Source: Tilletiaria anomala UBC 951
Lineage: Eukaryota > Basidiomycota > Exobasidiomycetes > Georgefischeriales > Tilletiariaceae
NCBI RefSeq assembly: GCF_000711695.1
Contig: NW_013546990.1
Coordinates: forward strand, 89,803-153,802
Reading direction: 5' to 3'
Length of the DNA stretch: 64,000 nucleotides
The translations under genes were made by a program, and so were the position numbers. The notes under the pieces were generated by a model, which saw only the letters and a program-made list of their open reading frames with translations, searched no databases and had not been told where the DNA came from. Positions 23,350 through 35,875 of the stretch are shown in pieces. How positions within the stretch are numbered: position 1 is the stretch's first letter; each line of letters opens with the position of its first letter.

Positions 23350-25919
23350 TCAATCTCGCAGACTCTCGGCCTGGTGCAGCTCGTTGGGGCCGTTGTAGGA
23401 GAAGCCGACGAACTGCTCCTGCACGGTTGCACTGAGCATGTGGCTGTCGTCGACAACCGAATCCGTGGGTACTTCGCTGGTGAATTCCGGGTCGAAGTTG
23501 GACGTGTCGATTGCCGATGCCTGGTTAAAGGAGAAGGGGGGGGGCGAAAGTCGCAAGTTCAGCGCACGCATGGACTCGCTTCGGCTCGCACTGCGTTACA
23601 ACGCATGGCAGGGATGCACCACATTGCCTTTCCTTTTAGTGTAGCGCATACAAGCATCGCTGAGGAAGCCAGCCGCGACACTCACCACGCTCGGCTTGAA
23701 TGGCGGGCGGACCTTTTTAGCGAGGAGCATCTTCCAGTCAATGTGCTTGCTGAAGAAGGGGTGCGCCTTGATGACCTCTGCGCCACTCTGTCCACTGCCG
23801 AGGCGCTGCGCGGGGTCGCGGTTGAGCAGGAGGGTAAGCAGGCTGCGTGCGTCCGGGCGGACCTCGTCGCCGAAGCGCAGCGGGTCCTGCAGGATCTTAC
23901 GGTACATCTCATTGACGTCCTCCGAGTAGAACGGCGGGAGGCCCGTCAGCATCTCGTACAGCAGGACACCGAGCGTCCACCAGTCGACCGCCTTCGTATA
24001 GCCCTGGCCCAGCAGCAGCTCCGGTGCGAGGTACTCGGGCGTGCCGCAGAAGGCTGGCGTCGCGTCGCAGAGAGGGAACGAAGAGAGGGGAGAGGGTCAG
24101 CCCAGGCCGAACACGCGTGCCCGCATGCATGCAGGCACACTCACTGTTCGTCGTTTCGTCAGCGCCCATGTTGAGCTTGCAGAGGCCAAAGTCGCAGAGG
24201 GCGATGTGGCCAGTGTAGTCGAGGAGAATGTTCTCAGGCTTGAGGTCGCGATAAATGACGTTGAAGCTGTGGAGGTGCTCGAGCGCACATAGGAGCTCGG
24301 CAGCGTAGAACCTGCTACGCTCCTCGTTGAAGCGGCCTTCGCGTTGGAGGTGGTGGAAGAGCTCACCGCCGTTAACGAACGCGAGGACCAGGTACAGCTT
24401 CTCGGGCGACTGGAAGCTGAACTTGAGAGGGACGATGAATGGATTGTTGATGCGCGCAAGAACGGTGCGCTCGGCGAGCGTGTGTGTCACCTCGGACCGG
24501 CTGACGATGTGTGCCTTGCGGATCGTCTTGAGGGCGTAGATGCGGCTCGTATCCTTCTTGCGTACCTGCATCACCTTCCCAAAGCTGCCCTTGCCGATGA
24601 CCTTGAGCAACTCGAACGCATCCATGTTCAGGCTCGAGCCCTGCGCGTCGAGCTTCTTGTACGACACCTGGATGCGCACTTGCCCCGTCCCACCACTGCT
24701 GACGGCGAACCACTCATCGGCAACGACGGCACCGCCGGCGCTGCGCGAGGCGCTTGCGGACTCAAAGTCCGGTACGAATTTGACGCCGCCCAGGTAGAGA
24801 TCTGAAACGGACATGACGTCGTCACCCTGCGTGTCCCTCCCATCTGCGCCTGCTGCACCGCTGTTGTTGTTGCTGCTGGCGCCGCCGCCGTCTCCATTCG
24901 CTGCGCTGCCCTCTTTCCCACCCGTGCCTGCCGCCGAGCCGTCTACCGCAGCCCGATCTGCGCCTGCTGCCCCTCCTCCCCCGCTAACGCTGGCGCCGCC
25001 CGAGCCCCTGACGCCGGAGCGCAAGTAAATCTGCAGGCTGATCTCCGAGTTGCGCGATACATCGAAGTTGGCCTTGTACATCCACGCTGGGCTGGCAAGG
25101 TCGCCGCTGACGGCGTCGATGAGCACCTCATTCTTGTCAAATTCGAGCACAATGTACGGTAGCCACCAGTGCTGGCGCCGCTGCATCGACTGTCGGTTGT
25201 TTGTTTTTGCTGCTGCTGCTGATGAGGCGCCGTTTGCACTGGCGGGTGAGGGAGACTTGGACTCGAGCGACGAGGCGGCAAACATGCCTGTCAGCGACGC
25301 CGGTCCTATTTGCAGGAAGGAAGAACGAATGGGATCAGCTCAGGTGCCAAGGTCTGGTAGATAGAGCTCGCTCTCGTTTTCCTGCGCTGGTTAGCCGACA
25401 CGCACCCATCCCACCATTCTGCTGGATCGCGCGCTGGATCGCCGGCGGAACGGTTTGACCTGCGCTGAGGCTGAGGCCGCGCGCCTCGACGACGCCAATG
25501 GTGAGCAAGCCGCTGCGGTTGATCGGCGCGCCGGTAGAAGATGCAAGCGGGTTGCTGGCGCCGCTCGAGCTGGACGCGCCGCTGCCGCTGCTCCTGGCGC
25601 TAGCGCCCGCTGGCGATGAGGCGTCGAGGCCATACTGCTGCTGGCTGGGGTTCGGGTTGCCGGGCGTCGGTGTCGCAGAGCGGTCGAGGTGGACGGCGCT
25701 GCTGCTGCCGCCTCCGATGGACGGCGAGCGGCCTGCGAGCGCGCCTTCTTTGAGCTCTGCCAACAAAGGGAGGGGGAGAAGAAATCAGGTCCGCATGGTT
25801 GTTTTTTGTCAGTTTCCAGGCAATGGGGGGAGGTGGAGACGACGACGACGATGACTATAGGAGAGGGTAAGGCAGGCCGGGGTTGAGGTCGACTCACTCT
25901 TGCCGAGCTTCCAGGACAT
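23350..25919 (-). CDS. AGC-family serine/threonine kinase of the Ypk1/Gad8 type
   Basis: Five exons on the minus strand: 25919-25898 (22 bases), 25756-25406, 25305-24145, 24053-23686 and 23520-23350; about 690 aa. The start MSWKLGKKLKEG matches the conserved N-terminus of Ypk/Gad8 kinases. A C2-like region follows ([32 protein letters not shown]). The kinase domain has the Gly loop [11 protein letters not shown], the Lys in YALKTIRK, catalytic [17 protein letters not shown] and, across intron 3, [12 protein letters not shown] (activation-loop Thr). The AGC tail has the turn motif region TSNFDPEFT and a hydrophobic motif [10 protein letters not shown]. In yeasts these kinases act below TORC2 and Pkh/Pdk1 in sphingolipid and membrane stress signalling. 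Glu/Asn/Ser low-complexity inserts separate C2 and kinase. Confidence 0.95.
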
Positions 25920-28021
25920 GGCTGCGTGTCAAACTGTAGGCTACCGCGTGCGCTTTCTTTGGTGCAGAAAGATGTGTGAAGGGGACGGCAACGTGCTCTT
26001 GGCTTTGCCTTGCTTCGCTTCCCCTCGTCTTTCCTCGCCTACTTGCCCCTGATTTATATAGCTGCTGGTAAGAGTGGGTACACTAGGCTACGGGCTAGGG
26101 ATGCCGAGGTGGATACAAATAGCGCAAAGGCTGGCCTGGCCGTGACACTGGCTGTCGCTCGCTGCTGGTGCTGGTGCTGGAGTTGGAGCTGGCCCGACCT
26201 TTTTTTCTCTTTTGTACGAGGAATCTGCAGAGATGAGCATCAAGCTGATACATCCAACAACAATGACAAGAAGAAGATATGTGGATTGCACATGCAAGCT
26301 TTGACAAGGATGTTGGTCTGTCTATCGGCTTTGTGTGAGCGCGGAGGTTGGTTGGTTGGTTGGTCGGTCGGTCTCTCTCGTTTGCCACACCTTACCTCAC
26401 ATACAAAGGGGAGAGGGCCAAAGGGGCTGGCCGCGTGTGCGGTTTGGGTTAGGGAGCGGACTGGCTAGCGCCCATGCGCGCAGTGTTCCCAGGATGGCAG
26501 TGTGCCAGTGGGCTGGGCCCATTGCCCCCACACAGCCCACACTGCCCGCACAGAGTCCAACCCTAATCACTCTGCCGCCGCGAGGCACAGGCCAGTCACT
26601 GTGGAGCCACACAGTCGAGACAATGTGTAATCAGCGCGAGAAGAACGATATCCCCCCGTGCGTGGAGACTGGAGACCAGCCAGGCATCTGAATATGTACG
26701 TTGCAGAGTTGCTTCCCTTGAGGGCAACCCAACCCCCAGCCTGCCCGTGACCTGCTCTGTATCGTGTACGTATGTGCTATACATTACTTTACCCATCTGT
26801 CATTTACAGCGGTTACGTGTGGGCATTGCCATGCGCGACGTGTGGAGTGGATTGCCGCAGCGTGCGATGGAGACGCTGCACAAACAAGAAGGGCCTCTAC
26901 GAATTGCACTGCACAAAGAAAGCTCCGGACCGTTTGATCCACACACTGTACAGCCCGCGTGATCGCATCAGCTGAGCCGTCTTCTTGATATCCACAAAGC
27001 CGCACGGCCTCGGCCTCATGTGTATCCAACCGGACCCAGGAGGGAGCAATGAACCGTCGGACATAAATGCTTCCCAGTGGTTCTACAGTTCATAGGCTCC
27101 TGACCAGCCCTGCATGTCAACATCCGCCGCCTTGTATCCTGCCGTCTCGCTTGCCCAGCACCAGACATGGCTGAGCCCAGCAACGGGCACGAATCGCACA
27201 GCGACTTTGTGAAAGACGAGCTAGTAGACCCACCTTGCGGGCTGGGGCCACGCCCGCGACTCGTGCGAAAGGAACGCGCGCAGAGATGATCCGCATGGGT
27301 AGCCTTGTGCGCTTCCCCGCTGTGCGGCGCATACCTTTCATGTATGCATACATAAGAGCCCTTCCACTATTTCCTGCCGGTGATATGAAGAAGGCCCATC
27401 CATCGAGACGTCTGCGGTCTGGGTTTCGCTTGGGAATATGCCTTCATGAATCGCATGTGAACTTGAAAACGACACAACGGAGCTCGAGAAAATGTGCTGT
27501 TCAGCCCATGTTTTGTCCAAAAGGGCAGCCACCAAGCCACAAGAATCCCAGGCGCTCAAGAAGACGCAGCTTCTTTCTGCCGCTCTCGTCATACGCCCTC
27601 CACAATGGACAGGTAGGCAGTCTCTGGTCGGCTGAATGATTGTGAGGCGCAGGTTGCAGAATGAATCTGCGCGACTGGCTACGTGGGCTAGTCAGTGACA
27701 CACTCTCTCGTGCTGTGTGTCAGCGCGTGGGGGGGCGGAAGCGAGAGAGAGGATAAGCGAAAAAAGCGGTGTACGAGAGGGAGAGCATGAGGGGAGAGCG
27801 CGCAGCGTCGAGCTTTCTTGAACCTTCCACGTCTTCCGATACCTGCACACGTATCCACCCATTTTCCCATCCCCATCGAGTGTCCCTCTCAAGCCAGCCA
27901 TCCTGCCCACGTCACCTTGACGGACGACACTTGGGGCTGCCCTCGCGATTACAAAAAGGGGAAAGAAGACGCATCGTCGGTCCGAGCGGGAACAGAGCGC
28001 AGAGAACGAATCGCCGCCAAA
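25920..28021. other. Long upstream region shared by the kinase and PHO88 genes
   Basis: About 2.1 kb between divergent starts. It contains GGTTGGTT/GGTCGGTC short repeats near 26346-26372 and purine or pyrimidine runs. Frames are short and without known domains. Likely both promoters and long 5' UTRs. Confidence 0.45.
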
Positions 28022-28829
28022 ATGAGTGCCGCCATCACCAATGTGAGTTGTGCTCCAGGACCGCTCGCTCGCGAGTCCTGCCCAGGGCGCGTTTTGCTTC
28101 TGCTTTCGTGGAGGCGACGTATGTGATGGCTGATGAAAGGCCCCGTGCATGCATGCAGATGGCGCTGATGTTCGGCGCGATGCAGGTGGCCAAGAAGATC
28201 CCATTCGACGACAATCCGGAGATTGTGGTGTACGCGCGGCTCGGCTACGTGAGCGCGCAGCTGCTGTGTCTCGGCGTGTTCTACTACTGCTCGATCCGTG
28301 TCAAGCGTGCCAACGACCTGACGGTGCTCAAGTACGTCGAGCCGAAGAGCCCGATGAGCCAAGAGCCTGGCGAGCTAGTCACGACGACGCACAAAGACTA
28401 CGACTTGGCGGACATTAACAAGGCCATGCGCGGCGTCTTTATGGGCATGCTCTTTGTCGGCTTCATGCATCTGTATATGGGCTACACCCAGCCGTACGTC
28501 TTTATTTGCTCTTCTGTGACCTTTGCCCCCTGCTGGCGATGCTGACGCCGCACCTCTCTCCGCCTCCCCATCTCCTCACCATCCCCCCCTTTCGCCGCCC
28601 TCCCGACAGGCTGGTGATCCAGTCGATCCTGCCGCTGAAGAACGCACTGGAGAGCAAGCAGGCGCAGCTGTGGGTGTGGGGAAAGCCAGCGACGGGCGAG
28701 CTGAAGCGGCCGTTCAAGGCGGCGCCAGGCCTATTCGGCATGCAGGGCAGCGCCGGCCCGCAGACCGACAAGGCAGCCATCCGCGAGGCCGAGATCGCCG
28801 GTGGCGCAGCGGCCAAGAAGGCCGAGTAG
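28022..28829 (+). CDS. PHO88: Pho88/Snd3 family ER membrane protein
   Basis: Three exons: 28022-28042 (only seven codons, MSAAITN), 28159-28493 and 28610-28829, giving 191 aa, matching the family size. Key stretches are MALMFGAMQVAKKIPFDDNP, IVVYARLGYVSAQLLCLGVFYY, the charged loop with LKYVEP, and GVFMGMLFVGFMHLYMGYTQP continuing after intron 2 as LVIQSILPLKNALESK. The C-terminus ends in a charged Ala/Lys tail. Yeast Pho88, renamed Snd3, is an ER membrane protein of the SRP-independent targeting route and was first found through phosphate uptake. Intron 2 splits the third hydrophobic segment. Confidence 0.95.
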
Positions 28830-30472
28830 TGTCGAGTCTCCCGCGCCACCCTGCCACTGTTGCCTGCCTACCTACTTTCCTGCTGGGAGGGGCGCTGTGA
28901 TGCCCAAGTCCTCATTCCAGCCTACAAAGAGCTGCACGGCAAGCAATCAAGCAAGTCAGTGCAAGGAAACAGCGGCACAAAAGCATCCAGCGTCCTGACC
29001 TGGATGACCTTTGTGTAGACTATGGAACTGACTGCGCATTGTCTTCTGCTCGGCTGGGGCGATTTTGTGGTTGTGTGATTGCATGTGGCACGCACGGGCT
29101 CCTATATCCCGGCGGCCTACGTGTGCACTGCTGCCGTGCATGCCTCTGGTGTGTTCTCTTTGACGATGTCTGTTCTGTTCGACTCGGTTTCGCGCGTTGC
29201 CTTGCGTTCTCATGGATTGATCAGCTTGGCGCTCCCTATGACCCCCCCGTTTTCGCTCTTCTCAAGGGTAAGCTGCGCGTAAGGCAAGGGCACCCATGCG
29301 GGGGATGGGTGGGCTATGGGGCGCATGGGATGTAGCGCGTCGACGCGGACGCCATGCTCGCGCGCTCGCCTCGTTCACGCGCGGGGCGGATGGATCCAGC
29401 GTATCCACGTCAAGTTGCTTCGTGTAACAAAGTGGTCGACGCCAGCCAGCGGGCCTGCGTTGCACTACACTTAAAAAAGTAATGTCCTTTTGGCGATGGC
29501 AAAGCTGGCGGACGCGCGCGTGGGAAGGTGAAGTGCCGGCTGCAGCCGGGCGAAGTCGAGGGGGGCGACATGCATGAAAAGAGAGGGGACAATCCCATCC
29601 CGTCACATGCATGGCTGCCAAAGCAGACGAACACTGGCATCTTACCCTGCACAGCGCCGCCGCCATGGCCTCCTGCTGGCGTTGCACCCTTTCCCATCTG
29701 CGTTGACGCTTGCTCAGCAAAAGCCTCTCGCCCGCAGCGCTACTGCTGACCAATTCCCCATGTTCCGGCGATGCTTATTCCCACTGGTAGGCCGAAGTTG
29801 GGCCCGTCTGTTCTGCTTTCCTCAGCAGAACAACGATAGGAAAGGCGCGAATAGGCTCCGCATCCTACAATGTCGGTCGTTACCATATTACGCTCGCTTC
29901 CAGCGACACGTATCATCCACAGCATCACCCTACTCTTTACTTCCCTCAGTTTGCACCACGCACCACGCCTTTTAAGAAGAGATGGGTGCTGGGAGTGCAG
30001 CACCTCTTCCTCCCGCTCACCCGCCCAACGCCTTGCACAGGCGCTCACGCAAGGTATCACGCACTGCTCGTAGCTACTTTCACCCAGCACGCCAAACCAG
30101 GGGAGTCTGCACCGACCTCTTATCACAATCATACGCCAGACTGAACTGAACTACACTCGACTAAACTGGACTTGACGCGAATCGACTTTCTATTTTGGAG
30201 AGGGAGAGGGAAAGGGAAGGTGCACGACGCGGTGGGGTGAGCAGCGTAAGTGGCGAGCCCGCTTGGCCCAGACTGACACGCCTCGCGGCCTGCATTCTTT
30301 GCAGAGACGTCACACGCACAACCTCACGGTGGCACGAGTCAAAGAAGCAGTGAAGACGTGTCAGATCTCCCGCCTGCACAGCTGTTATTTATCTCTCTTC
30401 TGTTCACATCCCTCCTACGTCTGCTCATCCACTGCGAAGAAAAAGCAAAGCCGCAGCTCGTCGCACGGCGTC
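28830..30472. other. Intergenic region between PHO88 and the F-box-like gene
   Basis: About 1.6 kb with no confident gene. An in-frame extension of the next frame exists upstream to a TTG at 30263 but has no ATG before 30473. The last 100 bases are CT/CA rich, as expected of a 5' leader. Confidence 0.45.
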
Positions 30473-32671
30473 ATGTCAGCCATCACGCACCTGCTGCACC
30501 AGCTGCCTGCACGCGCCCTGCAGCGCATCCTTGAGTTCTGCGCCAGCGTGTACGACGCGCATGCATTTTGCCACACGACCAAGCAGCTGCGCCAACGTAT
30601 CCAGCATGCTGTCTCCTTGCGCGCGCTGGCGCAGCGCTTTGCCCGCGCTCCGCACCTAAGCCCGCTCTTCCCTGGCCGCCTGCTCGACCTGTCCGGCTTT
30701 GGCGAGATGCCGTACATTGCCGGAGACGTCGCGTGGGCGTTCAACCTACGCACGAGCGAGCTCCAGCTCTACGACCTCGCCGACAACATCTTCCTCCGCA
30801 TCGACCTCGCACACATCCTCCCAGAGCTCGAGCTGCTCGTCAACGACTTTACCGGTACCCTCGCCCACTCAGAGAACCACACTTGCTGGGTCCTTGCGCG
30901 CGACGACCTCCTCAGCGCTCTGTACGTCCCCGGCAGCCTTCGCGCCGGTGCGCGGCCCGAGACACTCCGCAAGCAGTTTGACCCGCCCATCCAGCACCCT
31001 GACGGCCACTCTGCCAGCGTCGTCGTCGCTCCTAGCGGAGAGTACATTGTCGTCGCCGACTGGACTTCGCTCCGCGTCGTCCAGGTTTGCAGGGCTGCCC
31101 ACAAAGTCAGTGACGAAGAGGTTGGCGAGGCGCGATTTACGCCGCCACCAGCAGCATCCGCAGGGGTTGCACAAAGCGAGCGCAAGCGCGCGCACGCGCA
31201 CGCCCTCAGCGCTGCGTCCCACGCCAGCCCCTCCTTGCTGGTCATCAACTCACCTGGAGGAGGCCGCCTGGTGCGCCGCAAGCTCATGGTGTTGAAGGAA
31301 CTGCCCGAGATGAGGCAGCGCATGGCCAAGTTTGAGGAGAGCGAGACGTTCCTCTTCATCCTCAAAGGCGACGAAGCGGACCGCTTCGAAATGGCCTTCT
31401 TCCTCGGCAACGGCCAGATGCTCCCGCCGCCCGACTGCGTCCTCAACGAGGGCACCACTGTCCAGGTTGGCGAGCGCGCCGTCCTATGCGAGACGCCCAT
31501 TACCACTGCCATCGATGAGCCCCAAAAAGCCTCCGCCGCCGCAGCACTGGTCGGCGAGGCGAGCATGGGCACCAGTGCCGCTCCGCCGAGTGAGAAATCC
31601 CTGCTGCGCGGCGCCGTCAAGCAGCTTCACATCTGGCAGCTTGTCAGTGGCGAAGCCTTTTTGCTGCCGTTGTACCTCGGCAAATGCGCCGGCGCAACCG
31701 CGGCGGCGGCAGGAGGAGCAAGGAGGGCGGTCTTGCAAGCAAATGGTCGGCTCGTGCTCATCCTCGGTGGACCATCGTCCAACACGCTCGTTGCACTCTA
31801 CCGCACCGACACGGGCGCCGAGGTGCCGCTGCCGGCCGAGCTGAACGAGCAGCGCTCGAGCGTGGTGCACACGACCCGACATGGGATTATCATTTTCAAG
31901 CACTTCGACGCTGACTTCTCGATCTACTGCGCCTTTGACCCATGGCAGGGACATGTCGACGAGCTGTGCGTCAGTATCGCTGAGTTTGATGCCGATGCCG
32001 CCAGCGACGCCGAGCGCGACTGGTACGATGCGGGCGAGAGCATCTGTTCGCCGTGCAAGGACGCGATGTTGTGGCCAGTACAGGACCCGCAGGGTGTCGG
32101 CTGGTCGTGGATCCTCTGCTCGTCAGCGACAGGCGTGCCGAAGCTCACCAAGTTTGAGTCGACACTCGAAGACGCCGCCGACGAGGTCTTTACGCAATTC
32201 TGTCTCGCGTGGAGCTTCCCCGGCCTCGTCCTTCTTACCGTGCGCACAGCGCACGATGTCGAAATGGCGCGCCACATCGTCCGGCGCATAGCCGATGCTA
32301 GCCCATCGCTATCCGAGGAGAGCGGCGGCAGCGGCGTCGGCTCATCCTACTTTGGCCTCGATGACGACAAGGCCGCCTTCATCACGTATGCTGGCGTCTG
32401 GTCGCCCAACACGCCTGTCGACGCTGACGGCGCGCTGCATGGCATTTGGCACCGCCTGCCCAGCACGAGCTGCGCGGAGATCGGCACGCACTGCGTCTCG
32501 TACAATGGCCGCTGGATCATCATCGGCGGCGGCGGCGGCAGCGACATGATGATCGTCGATGTCGACGAACTGCGTACCATGGGCGAGCGTCAGTGGTTCA
32601 CCGACGTGCAGGAGCAGCTGCGCATGCGTGCAGGCTCCAACGCTTCCGCCCATGTCCGGTTCGCGATGTAA
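30473..32671 (+). CDS. F-box-like protein of unknown function
   Basis: Uninterrupted frame of about 732 aa starting at the first in-frame ATG (30473). Residues about 8-45 resemble an F-box (LPARALQRILEFCASVYDAHAF then KQLRQRI), the module that binds Skp1 in SCF ubiquitin ligases. The remaining 680 residues have repeated short beta-rich stretches (for example FNLRTSELQLYDLADN, GEYIVVADWTSLRVVQV, GRWIIIGGGGGSDMMIVDV) that could form a propeller-like substrate-binding domain, but I do not recognise a specific repeat family. It has no intron, unlike most neighbours, and strong GC at third positions. Function is unassigned; the F-box call is moderate. Confidence 0.75.
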   Translation: MSAITHLLHQLPARALQRILEFCASVYDAHAFCHTTKQLRQRIQHAVSLRALAQRFARAPHLSPLFPGRLLDLSGFGEMPYIAGDVAWAFNLRTSELQLYDLADNIFLRIDLAHILPELELLVNDFTGTLAHSENHTCWVLARDDLLSALYVPGSLRAGARPETLRKQFDPPIQHPDGHSASVVVAPSGEYIVVADWTSLRVVQVCRAAHKVSDEEVGEARFTPPPAASAGVAQSERKRAHAHALSAASHASPSLLVINSPGGGRLVRRKLMVLKELPEMRQRMAKFEESETFLFILKGDEADRFEMAFFLGNGQMLPPPDCVLNEGTTVQVGERAVLCETPITTAIDEPQKASAAAALVGEASMGTSAAPPSEKSLLRGAVKQLHIWQLVSGEAFLLPLYLGKCAGATAAAAGGARRAVLQANGRLVLILGGPSSNTLVALYRTDTGAEVPLPAELNEQRSSVVHTTRHGIIIFKHFDADFSIYCAFDPWQGHVDELCVSIAEFDADAASDAERDWYDAGESICSPCKDAMLWPVQDPQGVGWSWILCSSATGVPKLTKFESTLEDAADEVFTQFCLAWSFPGLVLLTVRTAHDVEMARHIVRRIADASPSLSEESGGSGVGSSYFGLDDDKAAFITYAGVWSPNTPVDADGALHGIWHRLPSTSCAEIGTHCVSYNGRWIIIGGGGGSDMMIVDVDELRTMGERQWFTDVQEQLRMRAGSNASAHVRFAM

Positions 32672-33572
32672 AGTCGGCGGCGGAGGCGGCCGCGAGCGTT
32701 AACCCTATGACATGATCGCTGGGAAGTGGGAGAAGGCGAAGTACAAAAGCATCGTTCAAGGATATTTTGGGGGCATCTTCGTGACTTGAAGCGTTGCGCA
32801 CTATCTAAGCACTTCTTGCTGCTGCCGGCGTCGCGCCGCAGGGCCTTGTATTGATATCTTGCGATGATCTGGATTGGGCCGGAGCAGTGATGTAAATCAA
32901 TCTAATGTGAAGGGCCGTGTCTCGCACGCCGTGTCGTCCGTTGTGCAGTCAGTCGTTTGGCAGGTCCCATCGATGGGTCACCGCCATGAGCGAGACTGCT
33001 CCGGTTCTTTCTTTTTCTGCTTACCTTTATTTCTTTCTTTTTGCGTGGCTGCGCGCGCTGAACGATCAAATAAGCAGGTCAGTCACAGCTTGAACAGCAG
33101 GAATGCATACTATCGATGATGATCTCATAATTGACGTGTTCATTGTTAACTCGCCGCAAACGTTCACAATCACATTGAAGCTTGCCATGCAACGCTCCCC
33201 ATAAACATTTCAAGTGGCTCTGTGCTTTCTGCTAGTGCGTTTAGAAACAGCTGAGGGGAGGCTTGCCGCGGTCGTCTTGCGTCCGCGTCCATTTCGCCGC
33301 CTTTCACCCTAAGCAGCTCGAGCGTGGGTGATACTGCCGTGTAAGCTCCCATAAGGCTCCTACACAAAACGAGGGCGCTTTTCAGCTCGCTGCACGGAGA
33401 TCGAAGCAATACGGGGCTAGGAAGCACAAGAGTACTGCGCCAAGATCGCGGAAGCACTGCAGGCCAAGATGGCTGGACCCAGCCACGGCGGAGGGGTGTA
33501 CGGGTGAGTCAAAGCGTCCTTCAGCCATCCTTGTTCCATCTTTTTTGTTAATATGTTGGAGAACAACTGCTC
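32672..33572. other. Intergenic region upstream of the vWA gene
   Basis: About 900 bases. A short frame starting at an ATG at 33469 (MAGPSHGGGVYG) ends at a GTGAGT, but I could not splice it in frame to the vWA gene. Otherwise nothing recognisable. Confidence 0.4.
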
Positions 33573-35520
33573 ATGATGGACCCTATCATATCGGATCGAA
33601 AAACTATCTTTGACGCACGACACAGCATGTTCGGAGCGGTCGCCGCTCAAACGCTCGCATCGGATCCATTGACATCGTACTCGTCCCAGCCGATCAGTGC
33701 AGCCGACTTTGACATGAACACTGGCGCGGCTGACTTTGCGCCTGGAAGGGCGCTCGACTTACTCTTCATAATGGACGCCACTGGAAGCATGGGTAGCTAT
33801 ATTAGAGAGGCCACCAAGAACATCGAAACGATTTGCGATAATGTAAGCCTTCCTGAACACCCCTGCGCAGTAGAGTTGACCACGTTTGCTAACCACTACA
33901 GTTGCATTCCTGGCTCACCAGATCGTACAATCTGAGCAGCTACCAGGACCTGGCGCCTTACGCGTCGGACTGATTGCATTTCGAGATCATCCACCGCAAG
34001 ATCACACGTATATTACCAAGAATTGTAAGAACGGTCGGACTCTTTAGGGCTGCGTGCGCCTTTCTCATTCGCATTGCTTTGAACATGCTTCCAGTTGGCT
34101 TTTCTAGCAATATTCAAGAGATGAAGGACAACCTCAAGCAGCTCTATGCATCGGGCGGAGGAGACGGACCCGAGGCAGTGACTGCTGCTATGAAACAAGC
34201 TGTCCAACTGGTGCATGCGAGCGTAGTTTCCTATGATTCAGATTCATTAGCTGACTGGCTATGCACGGTCATTTTGGCAGCCCTGGCGTACCCACGCAAC
34301 AAAACTGGCCGTCTTGATAGCGGACGCACCACCGCATGGCATTGGCGAGATTGGCGACGGGTTTCCGAATGGCTCGCCGGACAATGAAGACCCACTCGTT
34401 CTCGCACGACGCATGGCTGCACTCGGGATCTCGCTCTTCATGGTCGCGTGCGAGCCGGCGCTTTCAGGCTATCAGCATGCGGCGGACTTCTATCAGGGCC
34501 TCGTTCGAGTCACTGGAGGCATGTGTGTCCCGCTGACCACGGCTAGCCTGCTCAGCCATGTCATCGTCGCCGCGGCAGGAGAGGCGATGGACATGGAGCG
34601 CCTGCATAGAGACGTCGGCGATGCGGTGCTTGAGCGGCTGCGTGGACTCAGCTTGGACCAACAACAACAACAGCAGCAGCAATCAACGCAGGCTTTCGCT
34701 GCCGCTTCTGTCACGCTCGATGATGTCGCCCGAGAACTGCATGAGAAGCTGTTACTACGGAATGAGAACACCAAACAGCTCTACATTGAAAGCATATACA
34801 GAGAGAGCGAAGGTGAGAGCTCTGTTCGAAGATGAGTCGATTTTGGCAGCACTGACATGGACTGCGCTTCGCAAGAATCGCGCCACAATATTGAGATCTG
34901 GGCCGCAGCGCCAAATTTGGAAACCGCACGGCCGCACATAAAACGAGTTGTGGGATCCAGGCTAAGCGAAAAGTATCTACAGACACGTAGGGCCGCTGCG
35001 GAGTTGAGGTCGTCCACTGCACCCTTTCCGCACCCCCGTCAACCGGTTCCAATACCATCATCGTTGTACGCCACCTCGTCAGGCTCGTCCGCCGCCTCCA
35101 GCTCACCTTCGCGCAAGGTGCTATCCGACTTTAGCTCTTTCAGTGCTACCCCTGGCATGAGCGTCAGTGCCTCCACATCGCCAACGCTTCCGCAGGGCTC
35201 GGACGCATTCCTCTCGCCGCGATCATCGATGCAGCGCGCATCGGCGGACGATGATGATGATGAGGACCCACAGGATCATAAGCCCAGCAGGCCTTTACCC
35301 ATTGCGGTCGGTTCCGATGGTGGGCTGGAAGTTGCCGGCGAGGACGGTCAGAGATTAGCGTATCGACAGGGTACAATCTCGTTAGATCAGGTAAGCATGG
35401 AGTCATTCTAATCGACCAGTCTTCTGATGTGTGCTGACTGAATGCTGTTCATGACGTTGCGCTGTGCAAAAGGCTCGCAGACTTGCAATGCAGAGTGCAT
35501 ATCGAGGGGGACTTGGGTAA
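33573..35520 (+). CDS. von Willebrand factor A domain protein
   Basis: Six exons: 33573-33842, 33922-34024, 34095-34210, 34281-34812, 34876-35390 and 35473-35520; about 527 aa. The vWA domain starts near residue 62 with [17 protein letters not shown], whose DATGS matches the metal-ion-dependent adhesion (MIDAS) signature of the alpha-kinase-linked VwkA type. After introns it continues [42 protein letters not shown] (a second MIDAS element) and [15 protein letters not shown] Gln run and a Ser/Pro-rich region follow, and the end is [16 protein letters not shown]. vWA domains bind protein partners through a metal ion. No kinase domain is attached here. Intracellular location is inferred from the lack of a signal peptide. 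Confidence 0.88.
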
Positions 35521-35875
35521 GAACGGAATGCGGGCTTGGGCTGTGTACTGCATTTGATGGTATAAAGGATGAGCAGTTTGCACCCGCCAAAGCCAAAATG
35601 GCCCGCCCTGATCCGACGCGAACATAAGCGCCATATACACTACCTACAAACCTTTCTTTCATTGACTGACCTCCCTTACCACTGCCATCTATCGTTGTTA
35701 GTTCATATGGGTTATCAAAGAGCAGGCGATTCTCAGCCGAGAATCGCAGAATGAACAGATCTCACAGTCTCAATCAGCTTCAAGGCTGAACATCAATGTT
35801 TGGTAACCCCCCAGAAGAAAGCCAAGTGCTTGAGCGCCCGCCAGATCGAGGCAGTGCACTCTCTTGGCAGCCGCA
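35521..35875. other. Short intergenic region before the RBR pseudogene
   Basis: About 355 bases, probably the 3' flank of the vWA gene and the old promoter of the decayed RBR gene. Nothing else seen. Confidence 0.4.

Noticed and set aside
23374-24174. 266-codon plus-strand frame opposite the kinase gene
   Set aside because: Antisense to the AGC kinase catalytic domain, which is fully supported on the minus strand.
30263-30472. In-frame N-terminal extension of the F-box-like protein
   Set aside because: It begins at a TTG and has leader-like composition; the first ATG is at 30473.
30769-31620. 283-codon minus-strand frame inside the F-box-like gene
   Set aside because: Shadow frame produced by high third-position GC on the plus strand; no motif.
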